Assembly (NCBI GenBank): GCA_029215795.1
Contig: JARDYH010000002.1
Coordinates: 203,833,810 to 203,897,809, forward strand
Length of the DNA: 64,000 bases
Source of the DNA: Anniella stebbinsi
Lineage: Eukaryota > Chordata > Lepidosauria > Squamata > Anniellidae
Direction: 5' to 3'
The notes beneath the pieces are model-generated. The model was given only the letters and a program-made list of their open reading frames with translations, made no database searches and was not told the origin of the DNA. A program made the translations under genes and the position numbers. Below, piece after piece: positions 22,340 to 34,104 of the stretch; within the stretch, counting starts at the first letter, position 1, and every line of letters starts with the position of its first letter.

Positions 22340-23585
22340 TTTCCATTTTTTAAATCAAAAACTTAAAACCATAATAATAAAAAACAAATACATTAAAATA
22401 CAATAAAAACAAAGCAGTAACAGAATAAAAACTGTGTCCAGCACAATAGGCTCCCTTACATGCTAAAGGCCTACTTAAATAAAGAGGTCTTTGCCTGACA
22501 GCAGAAAAGTAGCAGACAGCGAACCTAGCCTGTCTCAGCAGGGAGTCCTACAGCCTGGGAGCCACCCCTGAGGGCCTATCTACACAGTACCTTGGAACGT
22601 TTTAAATTGTATTTTAAAACGTTCCAAATAGGTGCATTCTAAAATGCCTTAGGCCACATTAACGAGTACTCACGTTACAGGAGAAAAAATCTTCAGTCTT
22701 CAAAGCGGTGTGTGAAGTCTCACACACTCTTCTGTCTGTCTCTTTCTCTTTCGTTTTTACAATGAGTTTAGGGCAAAGAATTGGGGAAGTTGTAGTTCCT
22801 CCTTAGTTCTCCTTTCATTCACTAGCTTTCAATGAGTATAGAGCTAGGCATTGTGGGTGTTGTAGTTCACTCACCCACTTCCTCTTTCTTCCCCACCAAT
22901 CAACTGCAAAGCATTTGGGCGCCGGTCAACGAAGCACTGCCCCCATGAATCACAAACGGTAAGGAAGGACACATTATTTTACTTAAAACGATTTATTGAA
23001 AGCAAAAACCGTTGTATATTGCTGAAGTGAGTTTTAAAAAACCTCGGGTATACATCGTTAAAGGGAGTGCGTCATGTGGCCCAAAGAGTTTTCATTACCC
23101 TTATGAAACGTTACAAACCTAGTATGTAGATTGGCCCTGAGAAGTCCCTCTCTTCTCAGTGGCAGCTTCCAGGCTATAGAACTCTGGAGGCAGTGGTATT
23201 AAAAGAAGAACCTTTCTTGAACTCTTTAGACATCAATAGGCTCATATGGGACAAGGCAGCCTTTCAGGTAGCCCGATCCTGAGCCATTTAGGGCTTTATT
23301 GATCATAGCCAGCACTTCGAATTGTTCTCAGAAACAGACCAATAACCAGTGAATCAGTTTTAACAAGGGAGAGTCGCTTGCTCCTTGTAACCAGTGCCGG
23401 ACCAGCTTAGGTTTATGAATGGTTTCCAAAGGCAGCCCCACGCAGATTGTGTTATAGTAGCTGGGATCTGCATTGAGAAAAGGGAGTTGGGGAAAATCAG
23501 ACAGAGGCAACCTGCATGAGTGGGACCTCCAACAGTAACACTTGGTCCAGGCTCTTGAATTATATTTCATTTGTGTGAGCACAGA
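22340..23585 (-). mobile_element. L2-like LINE, 3' ORF2 and UTR, interrupted by a MITE
   Basis: On the minus strand a decayed reverse-transcriptase C-terminal tail is readable (LIHWLLV, then INKALNGSGSGYLKG), the L2-type HWLP and KALNG region, with stops. The copy is split by the element at 22572-23137. Sequence either side rejoins as GAGCCACCCCTGA and GAAGTCCCTCTC. The A-rich end near 22345-22430 is its 3' side. Confidence 0.65.
22572..23137. mobile_element. Harbinger-like MITE inside the L2 copy
   Basis: Terminal inverted repeats are GGGCCTATCTACAC and GTAGATTGGCCC. The 3-bp flanks TGA (22569-22571 and 23138-23140) match. The 3-bp duplication and the size fit PIF/Harbinger-type non-autonomous elements. 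No transposase frame is present. Confidence 0.65.
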
Positions 23586-23792
23586 ATTCACGTTTCCTTT
23601 TGGTACTAAAAATATACTTCATTTTTAATTATCATCCCACAAAGAGAGGGGTTTTCAGCAATATATTCTATTTTGGTATTTCTCTGGATGTCATAAATAT
23701 GAACAAAAAGGTGCTCTTTGGGACAAGTATGTTTATAATAAACAACCACAGATTTGAAAAAAGGTATCTAGAGAAAAGAGTTTTATAGCAAG

Positions 23793-23830
<38 letters not shown>

Positions 23831-24330
23831 ATTCTTAGAACTAGCTATAAAATAAGCATATTAGTTAAAGTCTAAAATCACCATAATCTCCATGTGCCTC
23901 TCCAGATTCCACCAGTCCCATACATGGATTTCCTGTACCAGTTGTATTAAAGTACATCGCTTGGAGGAAAACAAAATGAAGGATATTTAGAAATTATAAA
24001 ATAAGAAGGGCTTGTTCAAAAACCATTGAAATGATTTTAATCCTAAGGTTTGAATATTAGACCTATTTTTCAAATACTTAGGTGCACTGAGGTAATGCTC
24101 TACTTTACAGAACATGCTTCTGGGCTATAAATAATAATTTTGTCAATGATCAAGATCTGAAAACATGCCCTTGACCATATTGGTGCATAATTATGTTTCT
24201 TAAATTCTATTGAAGTCATCCTGATTCAAAGGTGATTGAAGCAGCTGTGGAAATATCGAAAGCAGTAACATTGTAAAAATATTGAATAGAATGTTATGAA
24301 ATAATAATAATTATAATGATAATAATAATG
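23586..24330. other. Intergenic DNA with a TA array
   Basis: Contains a TA run (23797-23829). No gene recognised. Confidence 0.45.
23797..23829. repeat. (TA)n microsatellite
   Basis: Perfect TA run of about 16 units. Confidence 0.95.
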
Positions 24331-24488
24331 CAGAAGAAGCTGCCTTATACTGAGTCAGACTGTTGGCCCATCTAGCCCAGTATTGTCAACACTGACTGGC
24401 AGCAGCTCTCCAGGGTTTCATGCAGGACACTTTCCTCACCCGACCTGGAGATGCCAGGGACTGAACTTGGGATCTTCAGCATGTTGAA
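24331..24488 (-). mobile_element. tRNA-headed SINE, second copy
   Basis: Contains GCTGCCTTATACTGAGTCAG, then CATCTAGCCCAGTATTGTC, then ACCTGGAGATGCCAGGGACT. Orientation matches 2146-2322. Confidence 0.75.
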
Positions 24489-24741
24489 TCAGACCAATGG
24501 TCCTTCTAGCCCAGTTTGGTGATTAATTATGTCTGTCAGGCAGCTGTTCAGCATCTTAAGGTGCAATCCTATGTAGGTTTAGATAGGGAACTGTAAGACT
24601 GTTCTCTCTCTCTAAATATGCATGGGGCTGTGCCCTTAAGCACAGACCTTTTCCAGCTTGGTTGGCTAAGATACATTTTAACTGGAGATGGCAAAAATGG
24701 AATCTTGAGCATTGTTTGCGCAAAGAGTCTGTTTTCACTGA

Positions 24742-24928
24742 GACTGTTCTCTTCCGGCAGGCATATCCAGTGGGATTTTAGAATGTTTTAAGGATGTTTT
24801 TAGGATGTTTTAGGATGTTTTAATGCAGTTTTAATAATATGTGTCATGTTTTAATCAGTTTTATATATTTTATCATGTTGTTGTTCCCCGCCTCGATCCA
24901 GACGGAGAGGCGGGTAAGAAATAAATTG

Positions 24929-24972
<44 letters not shown>

Positions 24973-24975
24973 TCC
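24742..24975 (+). mobile_element. L2-like LINE 3' end with (ATT)n tail
   Basis: Begins inside the ORF2 tail (TGTTCTCTTCCGGCAGGC), continues through the UTR (CCCCGCCTCGATCCAGA, then GGAGAGGCGGGTAAGAAATA) and ends in an ATT array at 24930-24972. Same family as 46981-47600 and 49010-49499. Confidence 0.8.
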
Positions 24976-25075
24976 TAAGGCCCCAAGTACCAATGAAATC
25001 ATCATAATGCAACTACACCAGTCCACGCAATATCTAGCCTGGACCAATGGCCCACATTCTCCTCAGAAGGGACCT

Positions 25076-25217
25076 GTTAGGGTGGCCACTTAAGCATCCC
25101 CCCCCAAAAAAAGAACAGAAGAGGACACAGATTTGCATCAGGTTTGCATATGCTCATTTGCACGTGTAGAACAGATGCAAAATTGGACATAATTACTGTC
25201 ATTTAAATAGAAATACA
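25076..25217 (+). mobile_element. GGGTGGCCA-family element, left part
   Basis: Starts TTAGGGTGGCCACTTAAG and carries GAGGACACAGATTTGCATCA, then TTTGCATATGCTCATTTG, as in the 48786 copy. The copy is broken at 25217 and resumes at 26421 after a ~1.2-kb insert. Confidence 0.6.
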
Positions 25218-25324
25218 GCTCTTTCTCAGGGGTGCATTATTCTGCCTTTCTGCCACGCAGACACCCTCTGCACTTGATTCTTCTTTCACACACACCCTCC
25301 AGCCTATCCATCCACCCCCATCTT

Positions 25325-25949
25325 AGGCCTCGTCTATATGACACCGCTTTGCATACTCGTTCCCCCCAAACCCCGCAGCATGGCTGCTGCAGAGGGTTAT
25401 AGTGCAGTAGTGGCCGTGGGCTATCCAGGCAAGAAAAATCACAGCACCATGGTTAGACAGCGATAATGGGCAGCAAATATTGGAAGGGGGAACCATTAAA
25501 AAAAACCCTTTTATTGTTGTTTTCTGGCAACTCTATCCAACTTTGAAAGCCTGTAGTAGTGCATCTGCACAGCTAAGTTCATTGAGCTTATGTGATATTC
25601 ATCATAACTGCCCTTACTTTAATTCCCCAGCCTTTAATATTGCCATGGCAGCCATTACTAGGCTTGTTGAGCCTGCCCCCTACCCCCCTGCCATGCATTC
25701 CTGCACCTGCCCTGCATTGGGATCTGCCCCTAGCTATGCCCATTCTCTTAATCCAAACTGAAGCCACCACTGAGAGACAATAAACAATTGTGATGGCATT
25801 GGAGCAATGTAACAAGTTGCGGTAAAATGACACTTCGAAATAGCGCAGTTTCAAGGGGAAAAGCCTAATGTGGCTGAGGCTGCATCACATGAACAATGGG
25901 GCACAACTGCGCAGCCATGACGGGGTATAAAGAGTGTATAGAGAAGCCC
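25325..25949. mobile_element. Possible Harbinger-like MITE upstream of the NPM1 retrocopy
   Basis: Possible inverted ends: GGCCTCGTCTATATGAC on the left, against a right end that reads GGGCTTCTCTATACACTC on the minus strand. Flanks TTA and TTG do not match exactly, so the assignment is weak. Confidence 0.35.
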
Positions 25950-25997
25950 TTGGTGACATGAGGTGAATTAAAAAGGGCAACGACAACTCACAGCAAC

Positions 25998-26420
25998 ATG
26001 GAGGACAGTAACATGGACAACATGGCCTCCCTGAGGCCACAGGCTTTCCTCTTCAGATTTGAAGTAAAAGGAGACAAGCTGTATCATTCCAAGGTGAATG
26101 ATGAACACCAGCTCTCTCTAAGAACAGTCAGTTAAGGGGCTGGTGCTAAACATGAGTTGCATGTTGTTGAAGCAGAAGCATTGGATTATGAAGGCAATTG
26201 GATTACATTGACACGGGCATTCTTGAAGATGCCGGTTCAACCTACGGTTTCATTAGGAGGCTTTGAAATTACACCACCAGTAATTCAGAGATGGAAAAGT
26301 GGTTCAAGGCCTGTTAATGCCAGCATTCAACATAGCTTTAGACAAAGAACCAGAATCTGAAGATGAAGAGGATAAGTAACAACACAATATGGCAAAAAGG
26401 CCTGCAGATGTGACATTGGC
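25998..26420 (+). pseudogene. NPM1: Nucleophosmin (NPM1) processed pseudogene, partial
   Basis: NPM1 is a nucleolar chaperone. Here its N-terminal core domain is recognisable without introns: [15 protein letters not shown] at 25998, [10 protein letters not shown], then an in-frame TAA where a Leu codon is expected, [32 protein letters not shown], and, after a frameshift near 26334, [12 protein letters not shown] of the first acidic tract. Weak similarity continues to about 26420 (AKRPAD). The C-terminal half, the nucleic-acid-binding domain and a poly(A) tail are missing. Absence of introns, plus a possible 14-bp duplication on either side (25204-25217 and 26421-26434), point to a retrocopy. 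It cannot make a functional protein. Confidence 0.85.
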
Positions 26421-26485
26421 TAAATAGAAATGCAATATATCTCACTATGATGGGGAAGACTGGTACCAAGTGAGCTGTGTCATCC
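26421..26485 (+). mobile_element. GGGTGGCCA-family element, resumed after the insert
   Basis: GCAATATATCTCACTATGAT, then GGGGAAGACT matches 48945-48970 and continues the copy left off at 25217. Confidence 0.55.
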
Positions 26486-26972
26486 CCTTCCCTCACCCAC
26501 TTATTTTTCCTGCCATAAGGAACACCTTCTTGTTTTACTTCATAAAGCAGTCTCTTCCAATCTGGCACCTTCCAGATATGTTGGACTACAGTCACCTAGT
26601 CCACGCCAAATGAACACAGCCTGCAGGGTCCCCTTTGAAATGGCTTCCTGATGCTAGGCCTGGCACCATCACTCAGCAACCTTGGGCAGCTACCAGGCCC
26701 CAGAAAGGCCCACCACCGCTGCCTCTCTTCTGCTCAACTCCCTTTTGAAAAACAACTGCATCTGGGACTTGTCATTTCAATTCCTCACAATGCCCCAGAG
26801 TAATGTTGTGGGGAATTAACATGATTGCTCCTGAATCCAGCTATCTGTCACTGCTGACACGTAAGCCAAAGGAAGCCCATTGACATAAGAGCAAGCCCAC
26901 CAGACAGTACTTTGCCCAAGGAGTCTGCTCTGCCTGACACACTATCTTGCCTACTTTCCTTCCTGTCAATTG
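26486..26972. other. Intergenic DNA, partial MITE only
   Basis: A fragment of the short palindromic MITE may lie at 26565-26610 (CTTCCAGATATGTTGGACTA). Otherwise nothing is recognised. Confidence 0.35.
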
Positions 26973-27437
26973 TCATAGAATCATAGAATCATGGAATAGT
27001 AAAGTTGGAAGAGGCCTATAAGGCCATTGAGTCCAACTCCCTACTCAATGCAAGAATCCACCTTAAAGCTTACCTGACAGATGGTTGTCCATCTGCCTCT
27101 TGAATGCCTCTAGCGTGGGAGAGCCCACCACCTCCCTGAGTCATTGGTTCCATTGTCGTATTGCTCTAACAGTCAGGAAGTTTTTCCTGATATCCAGCCA
27201 GAATCTGGCTTCCTGTAACTTGAGCCCATTATCCCGTGTCCTGCACTCTGGGTTGATTGAGAAGAGATCTTGGCCCTCCTTTGTGTGACAACCTTTCAAG
27301 TCTATGAAGAGTGCTATCATGTCTCTCCTCAATCTTCTCTTCTCCAGGCTAAATATGCCCAGTTCTTTCAGTCTCTCCTCATAGGGCTTTGTTTCTAGAC
27401 CCCTGATCATCCTTGTTGCCCTCCTCTGAACACGCTC
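26973..27437 (-). mobile_element. CR1 LINE, 3' ORF2 and UTR
   Basis: Minus-strand reading gives [49 protein letters not shown] and then the CR1 3' UTR ending in the repeated CATAGAATCATAGAAT at 26973. It is 5'-truncated at about 27437. Confidence 0.85.
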
Positions 27438-30400
27438 CTTATAGTTTCGCCCCTACATAGACTTACATGAATTTATGCCCAGGGATAGTTTAATAGCAAA
27501 GCGTGCCCAATGGTGCAACTTATCAAGTAACTCATCTGAAACCCATAAAGGAAAACACTTAAAAATAGGTGAAACAACCCTCTGTTCTTATCAGCCAACC
27601 TAGGAATCAAAAAGGAAAAGAAATCAGAGCCAATATATTTCTGAACACCTGGTGTTGGAGGCAAAGAACAGGGGAAAGCCATCACCACCATGGTCTCCTG
27701 CAGGGATAGTTTCAGCACCCAGCACTCTTAGGCAGCTGCTGGAGGCCTTGTATTTTGGCAGAGTTCACCACAGAGAACTGCCCCACCCTTCCCTTTTCTG
27801 TCACTTCAGTGGTGGCTTAAAGAACCACCATTTTAATTTCCCTCAATGCTGCAGAGCGAAATTATGTGAGAGGCTCTCTGGGACATTGTAGGGAAATGAA
27901 AGAGAGAGCCCCTGCTGGCCACCACTGCTGGAGTGGAGGGATGTCGTGGCTCATAAAGACCTCTCCCCCAGGTAGGATGAGTGCACTGTGTCAAAAGCCA
28001 CATCAGCCCTGCTGATGTGGCTCTGCTATTCTTGCCCAAAGGCATTGGGCTGATTGCCATTAATGAAGTGCTTCTGATATTCCTAGAACTTGCATGGCCT
28101 CCATGAAGATGCACAGCTCACCTCCTTCTACAACCATTGTATTAAAGGTGTGACCACACAAAGGTTTCTACAAATTTCACTGAGGAAATGGCACTGAGGA
28201 AATGGCACTCTACTCTCTTCACCTGCATATGAATACTGTCACTCATTTTTACACCCTCTACATTAAGCAGGAGCAAAACACCCTCCATCTCCTAACCAGG
28301 AAAGCAGTAATTTTCACTTCCTAGCTTCTTCACTCCATAGAAAAAGGCATTTTAACTGGGGAGATTTTATTTTTCTTCACAGTAATATTCCTTCCTTCTT
28401 GGTGGTCATCTTTGATGGCCACTACTTCCATGCAAAGTTTAGGTACAAGACATGGTGATTTCAATACACCAAACAACTGAAGCAAGGAAGCTGCAATAGT
28501 CTCCGAGGGAACCAGCAGTTAAGCAGGTATGCTAGTACATCTGTACAGTTAGTTCTATGCGGCTCGAGAAGAATGACTTGATTAATGTTCAAATGAAGTC
28601 GAACGCCAGAACATGGGATGTAATAATACTATGTGAGTACAGCAAATTCAATAACTTCATTGATAAAGGCATCGTGCGAGCTAGGCATCTAAATAAAAAT
28701 GGAACAGAAGTAGCGAGCCTTCTGTAAAACATAATTGCTTTATTTATTCTGGAAAGACAAGCAGTGTTCAGAAATCAATTGCCTTCACACTATACAATGA
28801 ATGAAGAGTGTGACTTGAGAAGTTCTATATCTGTGGCCTGTTCCGATATTGGTTTTCCCTTCAAAGTTTCTTCAAACTCCTGTCTCTTCAGCACTGTAAT
28901 TCTGCTGGTAGATAAACTACCTGGATAAAGCTCACCGTATTTTTTGTTGACTATAATGAGTATTAGGCTCCAGAGGGTCTCTGGTTATAACATGAGGCTA
29001 AATGTCCAGAACACATGCAGAGATCCATGTTATAAATCAGGTTTACAATCGATAGTCAAGAATTTAACACATAACACATGGCAATATTGTGAACCCAATG
29101 GACAACTTTAATTCTGTTGCTGGGAGAGATAATACAGAGAACATCATGGGAAAGAAAGAACACACCTAAGAGATGAAGATGACAATACGTTGCATCAGTC
29201 CTCTACTTCTATCTATTTGCTTTTAATAAACACAACATTTTGCACAAGCGTGTCTATCTCAAACCATGGATTCCTAATCATGGCTGTAAAGTAGTACAAA
29301 ATCATAAACTTTTCAAGGCTATGCTGAAAAACAAGCATGCTAAGTTCGCCTACATGAAATATTCAGTATAGGTTCCCGCTGATGATCAGCGATCGACAGT
29401 CTGAAAATTGCAATCTCAAGAATGTTTACTAGGACGTAAGTCCTATTGAACGCAACATGACTTACTTTTAGGAAACATGATTAGGAAAAGGATGTACGAA
29501 GAATTTTTAAAAACTAGCAAACTGAGCAAAGGTTAGGGTCTTGATGATCAATTCAATACAGATACCCATTCTATCCATCTCTTGCAGATATATGAAAACC
29601 CAGAAGAAAATGACTGACAGATGTGAAAAGATATTCATATCACAAGTTAGAAAAGTGTATGGGTACATAATTTTGACAGTACCAGAGCTTGGCAGGTCAA
29701 GATTGCATTTTGGTCCATTCTAAATCGATTATTTTATGATTCCATGAATGAAGTAATATGCAGAGCTTTATTTCTGTACACTTAATTCAAAAAGCATCTA
29801 GAGTCAGTGATCAGAGCACTGAATAGTTAAATGGAAACAAGAATATATACTCTATCTCTATCACTTTTTAATCAGGCCTCAAAAAATAGCTTATCCAGCT
29901 CAGTCTTTCTGGGGACTATAGGCTAATGGTTCTGATGACCAAATAGCAGTAGGTTTTATCCAAAGGCAGTCTAACTTAAGTCCCATTCATTTATATGGGT
30001 GTACTCTAAATAGGACTAATATTGGATACAAACCTATGCAAATCAAGTCCAAGTGAAAATAACTATCAAAACAACTCAAACTGCTGCAAATGAACAGTAA
30101 GTATTTTAAACATCAAAATATGAAAAGTAACTTATTATTATGCCACTTTTACTATTACACTCCCAACACAACATGAGACAATTGCTACAAAAATAACATC
30201 CAACAGAGACCATTATTCCCAGACAAATGTTTGTTGATTACGTTAATGCATTTGGGAGGTTAAACAATGAACTCATTTGATACACAGAGAGCAAATTTCC
30301 TGTCCGAATCTTTGCCCTCTAAAATAATTCCCCCCCCCCCAATCACTAGAACCATGTCTGGAAATGACTTAGATATAGGTAAAGTCTATAATGCTTGCTG

Positions 30401-30720
30401 TGGAATCCACCAATCTCAGGGGTAAAAATAGGGATTAAATCTGGAGGGATACCCTATTAAAAAATCGAACTAAAAATCAGTCCCCATGATGGCTGGAATG
30501 ACCTTCGTTACAAAAATCATTTTATTGACCTTACTTTATAATTTGTAAGACATCAGTATTATGGAAGTATTTCAAGCTAAATGAAGAAATGTCGAAAACA
30601 AGATATTCAACAAATGTCTAAATGGCCTGGAATTTTCATTTCTTATTACAACATTGTTTCCAAACCTTTCAATATATTCTGGGGACAGTTTTGCTTCTTG
30701 ACTAAAATTTGGGGCAGACA
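27438..30720. other. Intergenic DNA, no gene recognised
   Basis: About 3.3 kb of mostly single-copy AT-rich sequence. Short old-repeat themes (TAAGTCC, CATT) occur near 29430-29470 and 29970-30040. I cannot assign function. Confidence 0.45.
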
Positions 30721-30728
30721 TCCTACTT

Positions 30729-30730
<2 letters not shown>

Positions 30731-30787
<57 letters not shown>

Positions 30788-30799
30788 CACACACACACA
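30731..30799 (+). repeat. (CT)n(CA)n microsatellite
   Basis: A CT run followed by a CA run with one interruption. Both strands give long low-complexity frames that are not genes. Confidence 0.95.
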
Positions 30800-32663
30800 T
30801 GTTCTCACAGAGCTGTCAGAACAATGGACAAGGTTTGTGTTTGAAACCGTGTTTCCTGGGGTCTTGCCCTTTAGTCTGCCCAGTCGATGAAGGCCCGGCT
30901 TCAGGATGCCTTTCAGAACAATGGTGTTGTTTCTGGTTTTCATAGGGATAGATGAGAAATTTGCTTCACTTTGGGTTTGATAAGAATTTACCAACATTCA
31001 CAAAATTTCTCCATACTTGAAAGAAAAATAACTTGAGGTTTTAAAATATCAAATATGGGAGGAACTGAAACTGACAGATTTGGCTATTCAAGCCCAGATC
31101 TTTGAGTGCTTTACTCTTAAAAGTCTGTGTCTGAATCCCTATGTATTCAACCATGTTAGTGTTGAATCACGGTTGCCAACTCTTTTGTTTTGCAGGCTTC
31201 TGGCAGGCTCATCTTTTCTCTTTTTTCTGTTGGGGTCTTCATCTTTTTTTTCCAGCCACCTCATCTTTTTTCTAACAGCTGATGATGGCTATATATTTTT
31301 TTCCAGGCAGGTCCCTCATCATTTTTCTAGAGCTGAATCAGGGTGCCACCTCATTTTTTTCTGGCAGGCTCCTCATCTTTAACAGCTATGTGGCAGGCAG
31401 GTATCATGGCCCTTTCTGTGTTGTGAATAGCCCTACCTATTGAAATTCCCTGGTGGAGATGGGTGTTTCACTTCATTTTTTATATGAAATTACCAAAATG
31501 TGGAAAGTTCTTCAAATTTGGGACAGAGAAAACTGAAGATTTTTTTTAAAAAAATGGAATGCAGGAGAAAGTGAAACAGAAAGATTCACTTATCCCTAGG
31601 GATTTCCCTTCACCTGTCAAATACATAATGGTGAGATAATGGGTCACAGATGACCGAGAAGAAACATCAACTGGTGGATTCATCAGGAAAGTCTAGTTGT
31701 CCATATGAAGTCCCTCATCCACTGACATCAGCAGGGGAGACTCCAACATGAATGAGTGAGAGCATCAAACAGGTTGGACCTTATCTACTGTGGCTTTGTA
31801 CTGTAGCTACAGTAGCTTTGTCTTTAATTTCTTCTCAGAGCATAAAGCAAGGAGTGTTGAACCTCTTTCAGCCTGTGAGGTGAATTTAATTTCAGAGAAG
31901 CTCTCATGAGCCACATTGGAGCTAAGAGCAAAGGAGTCGGAGCTAAGAGCAAAGGGGCCAGGCCAAAGGCAAAAAGGATGGCTCCAAAAATAGAAAATAT
32001 ACAAAAATGTTGTAGTTTGAAGCTCTTACTGTCCATAATAACTAATCTTTGGGAGACACATTTCAACCTTTTAGAATTGGGGGGGGGGGAACTACACCAA
32101 AGCCAGGAAACAACTGAACAATTGGTGGTTGTGAGGAAGGGGGTGAACCCAGGGGAAGGGAGTGTGGCTAACTGGGGAATCCTGGAGGGTCAGATTGGGC
32201 TGGATTTGGTCCCTAGGCCTAAGGCTCCCCAGTCCCGAGATAAAACTTCAAGATTGGGGGAGGGGTGATGTTGTTGTTATTGTTGTTTACTTAATCAGGG
32301 GCCTGATTGGCTTTTTTTCTGGAATGAAAATCAGAATGTAAATTTGAAAATGAATAAATTGATACACATACTATGTGTTGCTATCAGCCACAGGCCATGT
32401 TATGCATAATAAATCCATCCTTCTGGTTGCTTTCAGTCACTCTTTTATGCAGAAGGCCCCAGATTTAGGCCTTCACATCATCTCCAATTAAATGGACCTG
32501 AAGAGCAGAGCTGGGGGGAAATGTGACCACTGAAAACTGCTACCAGCCAGGGTAGACAGTCCTGATGGATGGCAGTCCTCTGCTCTGTAGAAGGCAGTTA
32601 AACAAATGTGGCTAAATGTCTAAACTTTATCTTGAGAAAGGGAGACAGTGGATGCTCAAAGAA
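30800..32663. other. Intergenic DNA with a degenerate minisatellite
   Basis: Around 31190-31385 a loose repeat of GGCAGGCTCATCTTTT-type units occurs five to six times. At about 31915-31963 the 21-23 bp unit GGAGCTAAGAGCAAAGG is duplicated. No gene recognised. Confidence 0.4.
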
Positions 32664-32828
32664 TGGGGAGCCAGTCTGATTTAGTAGTTACAATGCAGTT
32701 GCCTGGATTCAAATCCTATGAAGCTCACTGGGAGACTTTACCATCATCTCACCCTAGTCTACCTCACAGAGTTGTTGTGGGAGAAAAGGGGGAAAATATG
32801 TACCCAGACCCAAGATCTTTGGAAATAG
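32664..32828 (+). mobile_element. CORE-SINE (MIR-like), second copy
   Basis: Head GGGAGCCAGTCTGATTTAG with B-box-like GGATTCAAATCC, then AGCTCACTGGGAGACTTTAC and CTACCTCACAGAGTTGTTGT. Opposite orientation to the copy at 12239. Confidence 0.7.
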
Positions 32829-32985
32829 CACAGCATACAAATCTCATGAATAGGCAGGACTTTATGCATATGTGACTGAAACTGCTCTTATCCCACTGTT
32901 CTTGTTTTGCAGTGGCTGATTGAATGCCCACACCAGGACTGTGTGGAGATCCAGTAATGTCAAAAAGTTACAACATGGAGTAGTC

Positions 32986-33304
32986 TAGGCTGACCATAGG
33001 AAAAGGAGGACAGGGCTCATGTAACTTTAACAGTTGTAGAGAAAAGCGAATTTCAGCCCGTGTCATTTGTATGCAATTAGTTCCTGGTGAAATTCCCTCT
33101 TCATCACAACAGTTAAAGGTGCAGGCACTATACTAGAGTGACCATATACAAAAGAAGGCCGGGCCCCTGCAACTTTAACTGTTGTGATGAAGAGGGAATT
33201 CACCAGGAATTAATTGCATACAAATGACACTGGCTGAAATTCCCTTTTCTCTACAACTGTTAAAGTTACATGAGCCCTGTCCTCCTTTTCATACGGTCAG
33301 CCTA
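32986..33304. mobile_element. 319-bp hAT-type MITE, complete copy B
   Basis: Termini TAGGCTGACCATAGG and ATACGGTCAGCCTA. Identical 8-bp flanks GAGTAGTC at 32978-32985 and 33305-33312. The interior matches copy A (8400-8719) over its length and has the same nested inverted repeats. It differs from copy A just inside both ends (AAAAGGAGGACAG here, AAAATCCAGGTCAG there). Confidence 0.88.
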
Positions 33305-33312
33305 GAGTAGTC

Positions 33313-34104
33313 TCTACATGGTAGCATTTTTTACCCTGCCACTGATTGCATGGTAAGGTTAGGTTAAGCCTTCCAGAAGCATGGGCCATGTGTCAGAAAC
33401 CACAGGTTTTTCTGGGAAGGTGGGAAAGCATGTTAATCTCTTCCCTGCTAGCTTTCTACACCTGAAACTTAGGCCCTTTCTACACCATAGGGGTGTAGAG
33501 GGAGGGAGGGCGATCCCGGAAGTACCTAATACACACCATCGGTGCACAGGGACCAGCAGGGAGCCATCCCAGGCAAATAGCCTGGTGTAGAAACGGCCTT
33601 AGTCTCCCTGGCCATGTTTCTCCTAGCAGGAGTTACCTCCAATCTTGGAGGCTCATCAAAAGAAAGAAAGCTGGGTAGATGCAGTTGGTGTTGGTGGCGG
33701 AGACTGAGACACGCAGGTGCACATACACATGCGTACACATGCACACACGCATGCACACCAGCTGTCCAGGCTATGTTTTAAATTCCCCACCCTTTGTTTT
33801 CTATAAAATTGTTTATTTTACCGACAGGTTTTCTGCCATCTCCTTGCCCTTGAGATTGAATCCAACGTACTCGTGGGATCGTTGCAAAGATAAGCAAGAT
33901 AGGCATCGTAAATTCATTATGCACTGAAAAGTGCTGAAAAATCATATAATGATAAAGACCCTGGTGTCTATGGCACAACTGGACAAGGGGGAGTGGACCT
34001 CAAAGTCTTCAGCATACATATTGAGATGGAAGATGCCATCACCACTGTAGAATCAGCCTTCCAATAGCATTATTTAAACCACCATCTACAGAGTGCATAT
34101 TGAA
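33313..34104. other. Intergenic DNA between the MITEs and the NXPH1 3' end
   Basis: Holds one small Harbinger-like MITE (33472-33598) and a short ACATGC-rich stretch at 33718-33760. No gene seen. Confidence 0.45.
33472..33598. mobile_element. 127-bp Harbinger-like MITE
   Basis: Terminal inverted repeats GGCCCTTTCTACACC and GGTGTAGAAACGGCC, flanked by TTA on both sides (33469-33471 and 33599-33601). TTA duplications are typical of PIF/Harbinger. Confidence 0.75.

Noticed and set aside
25998..26378. NPM1 as a working gene
   Set aside because: It has an in-frame TAA, a frameshift, no introns, and lacks the C-terminal half.
30572..30997. A 141-residue frame with Cys-Val and Arg-Glu repeats
   Set aside because: The repeats are the CA and CT microsatellite read in frame.
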